Made by a program: the position numbers and the translations under genes
The notes under the pieces: generated by a model
What the model was told of the DNA's origin: nothing
What the model saw: only the letters and a program-made list of their open reading frames with translations
Databases searched by the model: none
Part shown: piece after piece, positions 17,955 through 26,329 of the stretch
How positions within the stretch are numbered: position 1 is the first letter of the stretch
Layout of the letters: every line of letters starts with the position of its first letter
Assembly (NCBI RefSeq): GCF_029350975.1
Contig: NZ_JARKMR010000004.1
Span: forward strand, 62,001-126,000
Length of the DNA stretch: 64,000 nt
From: Maribacter zhoushanensis
GTDB lineage: Bacteria; Bacteroidota; Bacteroidia; Flavobacteriales; Flavobacteriaceae
Direction: 5' to 3'

Positions 17955-19418
17955 ATGGAGAACATTGAAAATCAAATTTTTTCTTCTTATCAAAGAAATC
18001 CAGATTTATATGATGAAATACATGACAAAAAAGGAAAGGTAAAAGAGATATACCAGAAACTGTTTAACCTTTATGGAGAGCATACTATAAACGATTATGT
18101 TTCTTTAAACAATAAAGCCAAAGCTTCCTTCTTTAATCAAGGTATTACATTTCAAGTTTATGGAGACAATAATGTACAAGAGAAGATTTTCCCTTTTGAT
18201 TTATTTCCTCGAATAATTGACCCCGAAGAATGGGATATTATAGAACGTGGATCTATTCAAAGAAGTAAAGCTTTAAATTTATTTCTATGGGATATCTATC
18301 ACGATAAAAAAATTTTAAAAGACAAAATAGTACCCATTGAATTAATTACCTCGTCAGCAAATTACCTGGATCAAATGAACGGTGTTAATCCTCCCGGTGG
18401 AATTTACAATCATATTTCAGGCACTGATATCATAAAACATAATGACGGCAAGTATTATGTTCTTGAAGATAACATAAGGTGTCCTTCAGGAGTAAGCTAT
18501 GTTATATGCAACCGTACCGCACTTAAAAAAGCACTTTTTGGTGTATTCAATCATTACCAAACGCACACGGTAACCAATTATGCCGAAAATTTGCTAGAGC
18601 TATTAGAATCCGTAAAACCAAAAGGTGTAGACATACCTAACGTAGTGGTAATTACACCGGGTATGTATAACTCTGCCTTTTATGAACATTCATATTTAGC
18701 AAAAACCATGGGTGTAGAACTTGTGGAGGGTCGTGATTTGTTTGTAGAGAATGACTTTGTTTACATGAAAACCATTAAAGGCCCAGAAAAAGTCGATGTT
18801 ATATACAGAAGAATTGATGATCAGTTTATTGACCCCTTAGAATTCAACCCAGATTCCGTTCTTGGTGTACCAGGTCTTTTTGCTGCATACAAAAAAGGTA
18901 ATGTCACTTTAGCCAATGCGCCAGGTACAGGTGTAGCAGATGATAAGGCGGTATACACTTATATGCCACAAATCATTAAATACTATTTAGACCAGGAGCC
19001 TATTCTAAACAATGTACACACCTACCATTGCAGTAGACCAGACGAGTTAAAATATGTTTTAGAACACATACACGAACTGGTTATTAAACCGGTTGACGAA
19101 GCAGGTGGCTATGGCATCTCTATTGGCAACAGACTAAGTAAACAAGAAATAGAAAAAGTAAAAGCCGAAGTTAAGGCAAGCCCAAGGAAATATGTTGCCC
19201 AGCCTATAATGTCATTATCAGTACACCCTACATACATAGACGACACAGAATCATTTGAACAACGTCACGTAGATTTAAGAACATTTACTGTTCTAGGAAA
19301 GGACAAAGAGTTTGTTCTAAAAGGAGGATTGACACGTGTAGCGCTGAAAAAGGGAAATTTAATTGTTAATTCTTCTCAAGGAGGAGGATCAAAAGATACC
19401 TGGGTATTAAAAAAATAA
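17955..19418 (+). CDS. Circularly permuted ATP-grasp type 2 protein
   Basis: About 487 residues from the ATG at 17955 (MENIENQIFSSYQRNP). A TTG 45 bases upstream is in frame but adds an unlikely leader. Seen: the family blocks IFPFDLFPRIIDPEEWDIIE, YHDKKILKDKIVP, the phosphate-binding DGKYYVLEDNIRCPSGVSY and GTGVADDKAVYTYMPQIIKYY, and VIKPVDEAGGYGISIG. These match CP_ATPgrasp proteins, predicted to form amide or peptide bonds with ATP. It opens a three-gene run with an alpha-E protein (9-base gap) and a transglutaminase, the usual partnership. Substrate and product are not known. Confidence 0.86.
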   Translation: MENIENQIFSSYQRNPDLYDEIHDKKGKVKEIYQKLFNLYGEHTINDYVSLNNKAKASFFNQGITFQVYGDNNVQEKIFPFDLFPRIIDPEEWDIIERGSIQRSKALNLFLWDIYHDKKILKDKIVPIELITSSANYLDQMNGVNPPGGIYNHISGTDIIKHNDGKYYVLEDNIRCPSGVSYVICNRTALKKALFGVFNHYQTHTVTNYAENLLELLESVKPKGVDIPNVVVITPGMYNSAFYEHSYLAKTMGVELVEGRDLFVENDFVYMKTIKGPEKVDVIYRRIDDQFIDPLEFNPDSVLGVPGLFAAYKKGNVTLANAPGTGVADDKAVYTYMPQIIKYYLDQEPILNNVHTYHCSRPDELKYVLEHIHELVIKPVDEAGGYGISIGNRLSKQEIEKVKAEVKASPRKYVAQPIMSLSVHPTYIDDTESFEQRHVDLRTFTVLGKDKEFVLKGGLTRVALKKGNLIVNSSQGGGSKDTWVLKK

Positions 19419-19427
19419 AGAAATTAT

Positions 19428-20375
19428 ATGTTAGCAAGAGTTGCCAATAATCTATTTTGGATGGGACGTTATATTGAGCGTTCTGAACATGTAGCAAGAT
19501 ATTTAAATGTAAACTATTTCTCTTCTTTAGATGCACCTAATCTAAAATCTCAAGATCGCCAATTTGTATTGCGATCAATGTTATTTATGGTAGGTGACCC
19601 TGAAAAAGATTTAGATAAATTTTTAAAAGAAGAAGACGTACTTTATCAGATTGGTTTAGATCCATCTTATAGTTCTTCTATAATCAACAACATAAAATTT
19701 GCAAGGGAAAATGCCAACAGTGCAAGAGATTTAATCTCTACAGAATTGTACGAGGCAATCAACAAGTTTTATCACTTCGTCATCAACTACCCAAAAGAAA
19801 TTTTTGTAAAAAATGGTCTTCATGATTTCACTACAAACGTAGCTGAAATGACAGATATACTTAGGGGTAAAATACGTGGCACTCTCTTACATGATGCCAC
19901 CTACGCTATAATTTCAATGGGTATCAATATTGAAAGAGCCACCCAAATCACTAGAATGATCAATGCTAAATATAATGATGCATTACTTTCTCAAGGAGGA
20001 GAGAACGATAAATTCAGAAAAAGTTTTGAGTGGACTACCCTTTTAAAATGTGCGGAGTCTTATGATATGATGCGTAGATTTTACAAAAAAACACCTACCA
20101 GTATTACAACATTAGAATTTTTGATTCTAAACCCTAACTGCCCAAGATCGGTAATGAACTCATTAAACCAAGTAAATAGGCATGTAAAAATGCTTAATCC
20201 AGAAAAGAGATATAACAAAGATTCTACCGCTTTCTTAATAGGCAGGGTACGATCTGAATATGAGTTTAAATATATTGAGGAAATAGATGAGGACATTAAA
20301 TCATTTATTGAAGATATTCTAAAAAGTCTAGTAGATATTAGCGACAAAGTAGACGAAGAGTTTTTTAACTATTAG
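19428..20375 (+). CDS. Alpha-E domain protein
   Basis: A 315-residue, almost entirely helical protein. The start MLARVANNLFWMGRYIERSEH is the signature of the alpha-E family (DUF403). RGTLLHDATYAIISMGINIERA and LLKCAESYDMMRR are further family blocks. The family nearly always travels with circularly permuted ATP-grasp and transglutaminase genes and is predicted to act with them. The exact role, whether scaffold or enzyme, is unknown. It starts 9 bases after the ATP-grasp stop, so co-translation is likely. The antisense frame at 20081-20347 is a shadow. Confidence 0.87.
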   Translation: MLARVANNLFWMGRYIERSEHVARYLNVNYFSSLDAPNLKSQDRQFVLRSMLFMVGDPEKDLDKFLKEEDVLYQIGLDPSYSSSIINNIKFARENANSARDLISTELYEAINKFYHFVINYPKEIFVKNGLHDFTTNVAEMTDILRGKIRGTLLHDATYAIISMGINIERATQITRMINAKYNDALLSQGGENDKFRKSFEWTTLLKCAESYDMMRRFYKKTPTSITTLEFLILNPNCPRSVMNSLNQVNRHVKMLNPEKRYNKDSTAFLIGRVRSEYEFKYIEEIDEDIKSFIEDILKSLVDISDKVDEEFFNY

Positions 20376-20390
20376 CCCGGTTAAATGAGG

Positions 20391-20398
20391 TATATTTG
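20391..20398 (+). promoter_or_regulatory. Possible internal -10 element (TATATTTG)
   Basis: TATATTTG fits TAnnTTTG exactly and ends 5 bases before the transglutaminase ATG. If used, the transcript would start at or just after the ATG, giving a leaderless or near-leaderless mRNA. It may be chance in AT-rich DNA. Confidence 0.25.
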
Positions 20399-20403
20399 CC
20401 CTT

Positions 20404-21255
20404 ATGCCGAGAGAATTTGAGATTACCTATAATGCGAAAAATATTTATGATGATTGGGTTTATGACGCACATTGGCAATTTTTAATAATTCCGGTTGAGA
20501 ACGAGAACCAACATGAAGTAGAAATAGAATTCAGTAATTCATTATTTGCCAATACTGAATATTCAATTAATGGTTATGGCTTTAAAACATTAAGAGTTCA
20601 TCCAAAGAAAAAGTTTAAGGAAATTACTTTTGAAGCTAAATTTAAGTTCTCAAAAGAAGAGGTAGACCCATATAATTTCAAAATAAATCCGGATATATCT
20701 TTAGCATATAATGAACTACATAATTCAGATTTTAAAATTATTCACGAACGCTTTTTAAAATCTACCCCTTTCACCTCCTTAGAAAACAAACAAGAAGAGC
20801 TGTTCAAGTTTGATAATTCTATTTCTATTTTCGATAATCTTGAAGCCTTAAACTTATTTATTTTTAAGTACATAAAATTTACCGCAGGTGTAACTGAAGT
20901 AGGCACCCCACTAAAACAGATCATAGCTAAGAAAAAAGGAGTTTGCCAAGACTTCACCCATCTTTTTTGTGCATTGGCACGAAATAATGGTGTACCAACT
21001 AGATATGTATCAGGATATCTTGATCAAGACAGCGGCTACGTTGGTGATTCTCAAATGCATGCGTGGGCAGAAGCCTATATACCAGAAATTGGCTGGAAAG
21101 GTTTTGACCCTACCAACAATATTCTTGCCAATACCAACCACATAAAGGTTTGTTATGGTAAAGACTATAATGATTGCGCTCCCCTCAAAGGAATAATTCA
21201 TTCACAGGGCAGGAACAAGACCATACACACGGTAACTGTTGAAAGTCAACAATAG
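20404..21255 (+). CDS. Transglutaminase-like protein of the ATP-grasp/alpha-E cassette
   Basis: A 283-residue protein with an N-terminal beta-sandwich (bacterial transglutaminase N-region, residues 1-120) and a papain-like core. The catalytic Cys is in KKGVCQDFTHLFCALARNNG, the His in SQMHAWAEAYIP and the Asp in GWKGFDPTNN, so the triad is complete. Such proteins act as proteases or cross-linkers and accompany circularly permuted ATP-grasp plus alpha-E genes. It may cleave or condense the product of the ATP-grasp enzyme. There is no signal peptide, so it is cytoplasmic. It is the last gene of the cassette, 28 bases after alpha-E. Confidence 0.88.
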   Translation: MPREFEITYNAKNIYDDWVYDAHWQFLIIPVENENQHEVEIEFSNSLFANTEYSINGYGFKTLRVHPKKKFKEITFEAKFKFSKEEVDPYNFKINPDISLAYNELHNSDFKIIHERFLKSTPFTSLENKQEELFKFDNSISIFDNLEALNLFIFKYIKFTAGVTEVGTPLKQIIAKKKGVCQDFTHLFCALARNNGVPTRYVSGYLDQDSGYVGDSQMHAWAEAYIPEIGWKGFDPTNNILANTNHIKVCYGKDYNDCAPLKGIIHSQGRNKTIHTVTVESQQ

Positions 21256-21319
21256 GTATTCTAAAATATCTACCATCATTATTTAAAAGAGTATTATTTT
21301 TACCCAAAAATAAAATTGT

Positions 21320-22421
21320 ATGAACATAAGTACAGACCACTACAAAGGTCTTTTAGATCGCCTTGGTGCGTTAAGGAGGTATCTTTGACATTGATGCCAA
21401 ATTAATAGAAATAGAAAACGAACAAGAGAAAACCTTGGCTCCTGATTTTTGGGATAATCCACAAGAAGCACAGGCTCATATGAAGTTTATCCAATCAAAA
21501 AAACAATGGGTAGATGATTATGATGCGGCACAACTATTGGTAGCAGATTTAGAGGTATTAATTGAATTTCAACAAGAAGGTGAAGTTTCTGAAGAAGAAG
21601 TGGAACGCCAATATGAAAAGGCAATTAATACCCTTGAAAAAATGGAGTTCAAGAATATGCTTTCTGAAGAAGGTGATGAACTACCAGCTGTATTACAAAT
21701 AACTGCGGGTGCCGGTGGTACTGAAAGTTGCGATTGGGCAGCTATGCTTATGCGTATGTATATGATGTGGGTAGAAAAGAATGGTTATAAAATTAAAGAA
21801 TTAAACTACCAAGAAGGTGATGTAGCCGGTATTAAAACCGTAACATTAGAAATTGATGGCGAGTATGCCTTTGGTTGGTTAAAAGGCGAAAATGGCGTCC
21901 ACAGACTGGTACGTATTTCTCCGTTTGATAGTAATGCCAAGAGACACACCTCATTCGCATCTGTGTATGTATACCCTCTAGTAGATGATAGCATAGAGGT
22001 AGATGTCAATCCTGCAGATATAACTATTACAACAGCTAGATCCAGTGGTGCCGGTGGACAAAATGTGAATAAAGTAGAAACTAAAGTTCAATTGACCCAC
22101 TACCCTACCGGTATACAAATTTCATGTTCAGATAGTAGAAGTCAACATGATAATAGAGCCACGGCAATGAAAATGCTAAAGTCTCAATTGTACGAGATAG
22201 AACTTCGCAAGAAAATGGAAGCGCGGCAAGAAATTGAATCTTCTAAAATGAAGATTGAATGGGGCTCTCAGATTAGAAACTATGTTATGCATCCTTACAA
22301 ATTGGTAAAAGATGTAAGAACAGGTCAAGAAACAGGTAATGTCGACAATGTTATGGATGGCGATATAGACCAATTTCTTAAAGCCTATCTAATGATGATG
22401 GGACAAAAAGATGAAGAATAA
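21320..22421 (+). CDS. prfB: Peptide chain release factor 2, with programmed +1 frameshift
   Basis: RF2 recognises UGA and UAA stops. The gene starts with the ATG at 21320, reads 22 codons ([20 protein letters not shown] then YL) and meets an in-frame TGA at 21386. The site is AGGAGG TAT CTT TGA C, the classical RF2 autoregulatory frameshift: an internal Shine-Dalgarno-like element three to four bases before CTT. Slipping one base gives GAC and continues [15 protein letters not shown] into the long frame, for about 366 residues in total. The SPF stop-recognition tripeptide lies in [12 protein letters not shown] and the GGQ in [14 protein letters not shown]. When RF2 is scarce the ribosome shifts and makes more RF2. 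It should be annotated as one joined gene, not truncated. Confidence 0.96.
21374..21389 (+). promoter_or_regulatory. RF2 programmed +1 frameshift site
   Basis: AGGAGGTATCTTTGAC: the Shine-Dalgarno-like AGGAGG, the slippery CTT, the in-frame TGA and the following C are all present. This is the conserved autoregulatory signal of prfB. Confidence 0.95.
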
Positions 22422-22424
22422 AAC

Positions 22425-22466
22425 AGATATCCTTATTTATCTTTTTTTAGATGAATAGGGATATCT
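22425..22466. terminator. 18-base-pair hairpin after prfB
   Basis: AGATATCCTTATTTATCT and AGATGAATAGGGATATCT pair over 18 positions, two as G-U wobbles in plus-strand RNA, around a T6 loop. It begins 4 bases after the prfB stop. No T run follows, so it may stop transcription weakly or protect the mRNA 3' end. Confidence 0.6.
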
Positions 22467-22486
22467 ATTAGTTAAAATAAATTGTA

Positions 22487-22831
22487 ATGATTAAAATATA
22501 TCACAATTCTAGATGTAGTAAATCTAGGGAAGGACTTAAAGTACTTGAAAATTCTGGCAAGAAGTTTGAAGTAGTAAAATATTTAGAAGACATACCAACT
22601 AAAGATGAGTTAAGAAACATCATAAGTTGTTTAGGAATTAAGCCTATTAATTTAGTACGAAAGTCTGAAGCAATCTGGAAAGAAAAATTTAAGCATTTAC
22701 CACTAAATGATGAAGAATTATTAGATGCAATGATTGCTTATCCAAAATTAATAGAAAGACCTATTGTAATTAATGGAAATAGTGCAGTTATAGGTAGACC
22801 TGCTTCTAACATAGATTCATTGTTAAAATAG
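22487..22831 (+). CDS. arsC: ArsC/Spx-like arsenate reductase (glutaredoxin-coupled type)
   Basis: A 114-residue thioredoxin-fold protein of the ArsC family. The catalytic cysteine lies in YHNSRCSKSREGL (Cys 10), the usual HNPxCxxS context of glutaredoxin-coupled arsenate reductases. LIERPIVINGNSAVIGRPA is the family's C-terminal block with the anion-binding arginine. No other arsenic genes are nearby, so a housekeeping or Spx-like redox role is possible. It follows prfB by 65 bases with a hairpin between. Confidence 0.85.
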   Translation: MIKIYHNSRCSKSREGLKVLENSGKKFEVVKYLEDIPTKDELRNIISCLGIKPINLVRKSEAIWKEKFKHLPLNDEELLDAMIAYPKLIERPIVINGNSAVIGRPASNIDSLLK

Positions 22832-22918
22832 AATTCACTATAATTGCTCAGGTAATTATCTTAACAAACAATTAACCATTTTCAGTTAAACCATAGTATA
22901 ACTTTATAATCTAAACAC

Positions 22919-23428
22919 ATGAAAAAAGTAATAAAATGTAGCAGCCTAAAAGTATTGGCACTGCTATTAATTCTATTAGGAAGTTCTGAAATTTATGCGC
23001 AATACGGTTATGGTAATAACGGTTATGGGTCACGTGGCGGTTATGGTTATGGCAGACAAAGAAGTTCAATACCACAAGCTCAGACACCAGCAGAAGCACC
23101 AAAACCTAAAACCGCAGAAGAATTGGTTGATGGCGAAATGCCTAGAATAACCGAGGCGCTTGCACTAAATGAATTTGAACAGGCTGTATTAAGTTCTGTT
23201 TTAAAGAAATATGTTCAAGAGCGTATAGAAGCTCAAATATTGAAGCTTCCGCCAGAAAAAATGGCTGAGGTTTATGAGAATATTACAAAAAGGCAAGACG
23301 AAGAATTAAAAGCAGGTTTGCCATTAGAAAAGTATGAAGCTTTTGTTGCACTACAAAAAGATGGTGTTTCAAAAACTTTAAAGAAGAATAAAAAGAAGAA
23401 AAAACGAAAGAAATCTAAAACCGACTAA
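22919..23428 (+). CDS. Secreted Gly/Tyr-rich protein with polybasic tail, unknown function
   Basis: A 169-residue protein I do not recognise at family level. A signal peptide (about residues 1-28, ending SSEIYAQ) is followed by a short Gly/Tyr/Asn/Arg-rich segment (YGYGNNGYGSRGGYGYG). A Pro/Ala linker leads to a helical region (about 65-150) with repeated acidic and hydrophobic positions. The protein ends in a run of lysines (KKNKKKKKRKKSKTD). Its TAA is directly followed by the ATG of the TonB-dependent receptor, with no base between, so the two are translationally linked. It is probably periplasmic or a receptor accessory. Binding to the receptor's acidic tail is speculation. Confidence 0.65.
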   Translation: MKKVIKCSSLKVLALLLILLGSSEIYAQYGYGNNGYGSRGGYGYGRQRSSIPQAQTPAEAPKPKTAEELVDGEMPRITEALALNEFEQAVLSSVLKKYVQERIEAQILKLPPEKMAEVYENITKRQDEELKAGLPLEKYEAFVALQKDGVSKTLKKNKKKKKRKKSKTD

Positions 23429-25921
23429 ATGAAACAACTTTTCCCTTTACTCCTACTCCTAGTACTATCATTCAATTACACACATAGTCAAAGACCGGGA
23501 GGAGACCGGGAAAGAGGTCCAATTGTCATTACAGGTAAGGTCTTGGACAAAGATAATAACTTACCTTTAGAATATGCCACACTAGTACTACAAAGTGTTG
23601 CCAACCCAGATCAAATTACCGGTGGTATAACGGATATAGATGGAAATTTTAAGGTTGAGGCATCACCAGGTAAGTATAATATATCCATTGAATATATATC
23701 TTACAAAACGTATAAACTACCAAATCAAACTTTAAGAAAATCAACAGACTTAGGTACCATTAAACTTGCCTTAGATGTAGCCCAATTAGAAGCTGTAGAA
23801 GTAGTTGGTGAAAAGACAACTGTAGAAGTTCGTCTAGACAAAAAGATTTATAATATTGGTAAAGACTTAACCAATAGTGGTGCAACCATTACCGATGCCC
23901 TTAATAATGTACCATCTGTTGATGTAGATGTTGAAGGTGCTATAAGTTTAAGAGGTAATGAGAATGTTAGAATACTAATTAATGGCAAACCATCTGCTTT
24001 AGCAGGTTTTGGTTCTACTGACGCACTAACCCAACTTCCTGCAGATGCTATTGAAAAGGTTGAGGTTATTACAAGTCCATCTGCAAGATATGATGCAGAA
24101 GGTACAGCGGGTATTTTGAACATTGTTCTTAAAAAAGAAAAAACATTAGGTTTTAATGGCTCAGTAAATACAACCATAGGTTACCCTGTTAATAGTGGTA
24201 TATCTGTCAATGCAAATTTACGAACAGATAAATTCAATTTATTCAACACCACAGGTTATAGCTACAGAGACGCACCAGGTAATGCATTTTACGACAACAC
24301 TTATTCTTCTGGTACTTATGACAGAATTATAGAGGACAGAGAGTATAATAGATTAAGAAAGGGATTCAATACCAACTTAGGGTTAGAATATTTCTTGACC
24401 GAATCATCATCTATTACCGGTAGTGTTTTCTATAGAACTTCTAAAAGCGAAGATGAAACAGGCAATACAAACCAGAGGTTCATAAACAGCTCTTTAGACA
24501 GCGAAACGTTTAGAAGTGAAGATGAAAATGAAGATGATAACAACTATCAATTCTCTTTAAATTATGTAAATGATTTAGATGACAATGGACAAAAACTAAC
24601 AGTAGACCTTCAATATTCTAAAGGAGAAGAAGAAAAGTTTAATCTCATTCAAGAGAACAATACATTGCCTAATGATGATTTAATCGTTTTGGAAAATGTA
24701 TACGAGGAAGAAACCGACAACGAATATTTAATTCAAGCAGATTATGTACTACCAATGGGTGACGCTCAATTTGAAATTGGCTACAGAGGAACTTTTGAAG
24801 AAACAGGTACTGACTATCGCTTAGATTCCCTAAACCAAGCAACAGGTTTATTTGATATCAACGAAGACCTTACCAACCTATTTACTTATACTGAAAACGT
24901 AAATGCATTATATACACAGTATGGTAACAAATTTGGTAAATTTTCTTTCCTATTAGGATTACGATTAGAAAACACGCAATTGAAAGGTGAACTGTCTTCG
25001 TTATATGACACTAGTGAATTAGAAGATCAATTAGGCGTTGATGTAGAAGCTAATTTCGATAATAATTATTTAGGCTTGTTCCCAACAGTGAATTTCATTT
25101 ATGAGTTAGCTGAAAATGAAAATATTTCTTTAGGTTATAACAGAAGAATAAATAGACCTAGAGGTAGATTTGTAAATCCTTTTCCATCTAGATCTAGTAG
25201 AACAAATATTTTTCAAGGTAACCCAAATTTAAATCCGGCATTTTCAAATGCTTTTGATTTAGGTTATTTGAAAAGATGGGACAAAATAACCTTAACTTCT
25301 TCCATTTACTATCAAAGAGAAACCGACTCTTTTGAGCGTGTTCAAGAAGAAACAGGACAAACTACCACTGATGGTATTGAAATTATTAGATCTATTCCTA
25401 TCAACCTATCTACAAACGATAGAATAGGTGTTGAAGCTGGTGTTTTATATAGTGCCGCAAAATGGTTGCGATTAAATTCTAGTTTTAACTTCTTTCAATT
25501 TTCAACTGAAGGAGACTTTAATGGTGTAGATTATGGCACCACAAATACAAGTTGGTTTGCTAGATTTAGCTCTAAGGTTTCACTACCAGCCAAAGTAGAC
25601 TGGCAAACTAATGCATTCTATAGAGGACCATCTTCTACCGCACAAACTGAAAACGGTGGTATATTCTCATTGAACCTAGCCTTCAGTAAAGATATTTTAA
25701 ATGATAACGGTACGCTTTCACTAAATGTAAGTGATTTATTGAACTCTAGAAAAAGAACATCATATACAGAAACAGAGTTCTTTACATCAGACAGTGAGTT
25801 TCAATGGAGACAACGCCAAATAACTATGGGCTTTGTATATCGTTTCAATCAACCAAAGGAACGTAACAAAGGTAATAGAGGGGGAAACAACGATGATGAC
25901 GGAGATGAAATAGAAGGTTAA
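23429..25921 (+). CDS. TonB-dependent outer-membrane receptor (OMP_b-brl_3 type)
   Basis: An 830-residue receptor with signal peptide MKQLFPLLLLLVLSFNYTHSQ. A CarboxypepD_reg-like domain (about 34-110) has ITGKVLDKDNNLPLEYATL. The plug (about 125-235) has TITDALNNVPSVDVDVEGAI, RGNENVRILINGKPSALAG and AIEKVEVITSPSARYDAEG. The barrel belongs to the outer-membrane beta-barrel family 3, as in SLGYNRRINRPRGRFVNPFP and FQGNPNLNPAFSN. Such proteins import substrates or are fixed in the membrane using TonB; the ligand is unknown. The C-terminus is acidic (NNDDDGDEIEG), unlike the usual aromatic ending. It is directly joined to the secreted gene upstream and ends before a bidirectional terminator. Confidence 0.9.
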   Translation: MKQLFPLLLLLVLSFNYTHSQRPGGDRERGPIVITGKVLDKDNNLPLEYATLVLQSVANPDQITGGITDIDGNFKVEASPGKYNISIEYISYKTYKLPNQTLRKSTDLGTIKLALDVAQLEAVEVVGEKTTVEVRLDKKIYNIGKDLTNSGATITDALNNVPSVDVDVEGAISLRGNENVRILINGKPSALAGFGSTDALTQLPADAIEKVEVITSPSARYDAEGTAGILNIVLKKEKTLGFNGSVNTTIGYPVNSGISVNANLRTDKFNLFNTTGYSYRDAPGNAFYDNTYSSGTYDRIIEDREYNRLRKGFNTNLGLEYFLTESSSITGSVFYRTSKSEDETGNTNQRFINSSLDSETFRSEDENEDDNNYQFSLNYVNDLDDNGQKLTVDLQYSKGEEEKFNLIQENNTLPNDDLIVLENVYEEETDNEYLIQADYVLPMGDAQFEIGYRGTFEETGTDYRLDSLNQATGLFDINEDLTNLFTYTENVNALYTQYGNKFGKFSFLLGLRLENTQLKGELSSLYDTSELEDQLGVDVEANFDNNYLGLFPTVNFIYELAENENISLGYNRRINRPRGRFVNPFPSRSSRTNIFQGNPNLNPAFSNAFDLGYLKRWDKITLTSSIYYQRETDSFERVQEETGQTTTDGIEIIRSIPINLSTNDRIGVEAGVLYSAAKWLRLNSSFNFFQFSTEGDFNGVDYGTTNTSWFARFSSKVSLPAKVDWQTNAFYRGPSSTAQTENGGIFSLNLAFSKDILNDNGTLSLNVSDLLNSRKRTSYTETEFFTSDSEFQWRQRQITMGFVYRFNQPKERNKGNRGGNNDDDGDEIEG

Positions 25922-25939
25922 TATCAAAAAACAAGACAT

Positions 25940-25971
25940 AAAAAAAAGGAGCCAATTAGCTCCTTTTTTTT
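25940..25971. terminator. Bidirectional terminator after the TonB receptor
   Basis: AAAAAAAAGGAGC / GCTCCTTTTTTTT around a CAATTA loop, between the receptor (+) and a small minus-strand gene ending at 25984. Confidence 0.9.
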
Positions 25972-25983
25972 ATTCTATTATAT

Positions 25984-26157
25984 CTATGCTTCTCTTGCGG
26001 CTTTTTTCTTGTCGCGTCTTTCTTTCAATAGCTCCATAATGTTACCACCTAACCAGTAAGGGACAACAAATAATAACAAAAACATCATTAGCCAAAAACC
26101 TATTGTTAATATGGTTAAAAAAGCTAAAAATCCTAAATATTGGTCAAAATCAAACAT
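25984..26157 (-). CDS. 57-residue single-span membrane protein
   Basis: A short intact frame on the minus strand, ATG at 26157 and TAG at 25984. The translation begins MFDFDQYLGFLAFLTILTIG. It has one long hydrophobic region (about residues 8-36), then YWLGGNIMELL, and ends in a basic tail (KERRDKKKAAREA), a strong positive-inside topology. It sits between a terminator and the fumarase promoter region, where a real gene would explain the spacing. The function is unknown. The case rests on membrane pattern, charge and context. Confidence 0.7.
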   Translation of the reverse strand: MFDFDQYLGFLAFLTILTIGFWLMMFLLLFVVPYWLGGNIMELLKERRDKKKAAREA

Positions 26158-26274
26158 ATCTTCTTACTTATATATGACAAAGATACCATAAACGAATTAT
26201 TTTTTGCAAACGTTCTGCAAAATTAATTTTACTTTTCGCAACAAAGTTGTCACAATAAAAATAAATGTAAACCT

Positions 26275-26282
26275 TATTTTTG
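26275..26282 (+). promoter_or_regulatory. -10 element for fumC (TATTTTTG)
   Basis: TATTTTTG matches TAnnTTTG and lies 47 bases before the fumC ATG. A TTG at 26247-26249 could be the -33 element but is spaced a little wide. Confidence 0.45.
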
Positions 26283-26329
26283 AGGCTATATTAATAAGTT
26301 AACTTAAGATTCATATAAATTATAAGATT

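Noticed and set aside
20391-20398. Firm promoter for the transglutaminase gene
   Set aside because: The match is good, but it is too close to the ATG and the gene sits in an operon; kept only as a weak candidate.
21435-22421. prfB as a truncated or start-less gene
   Set aside because: The 21320 ATG, the conserved AGGAGGTATCTTTGAC site and the frame after the shift join exactly; this is programmed frameshifting, not damage.
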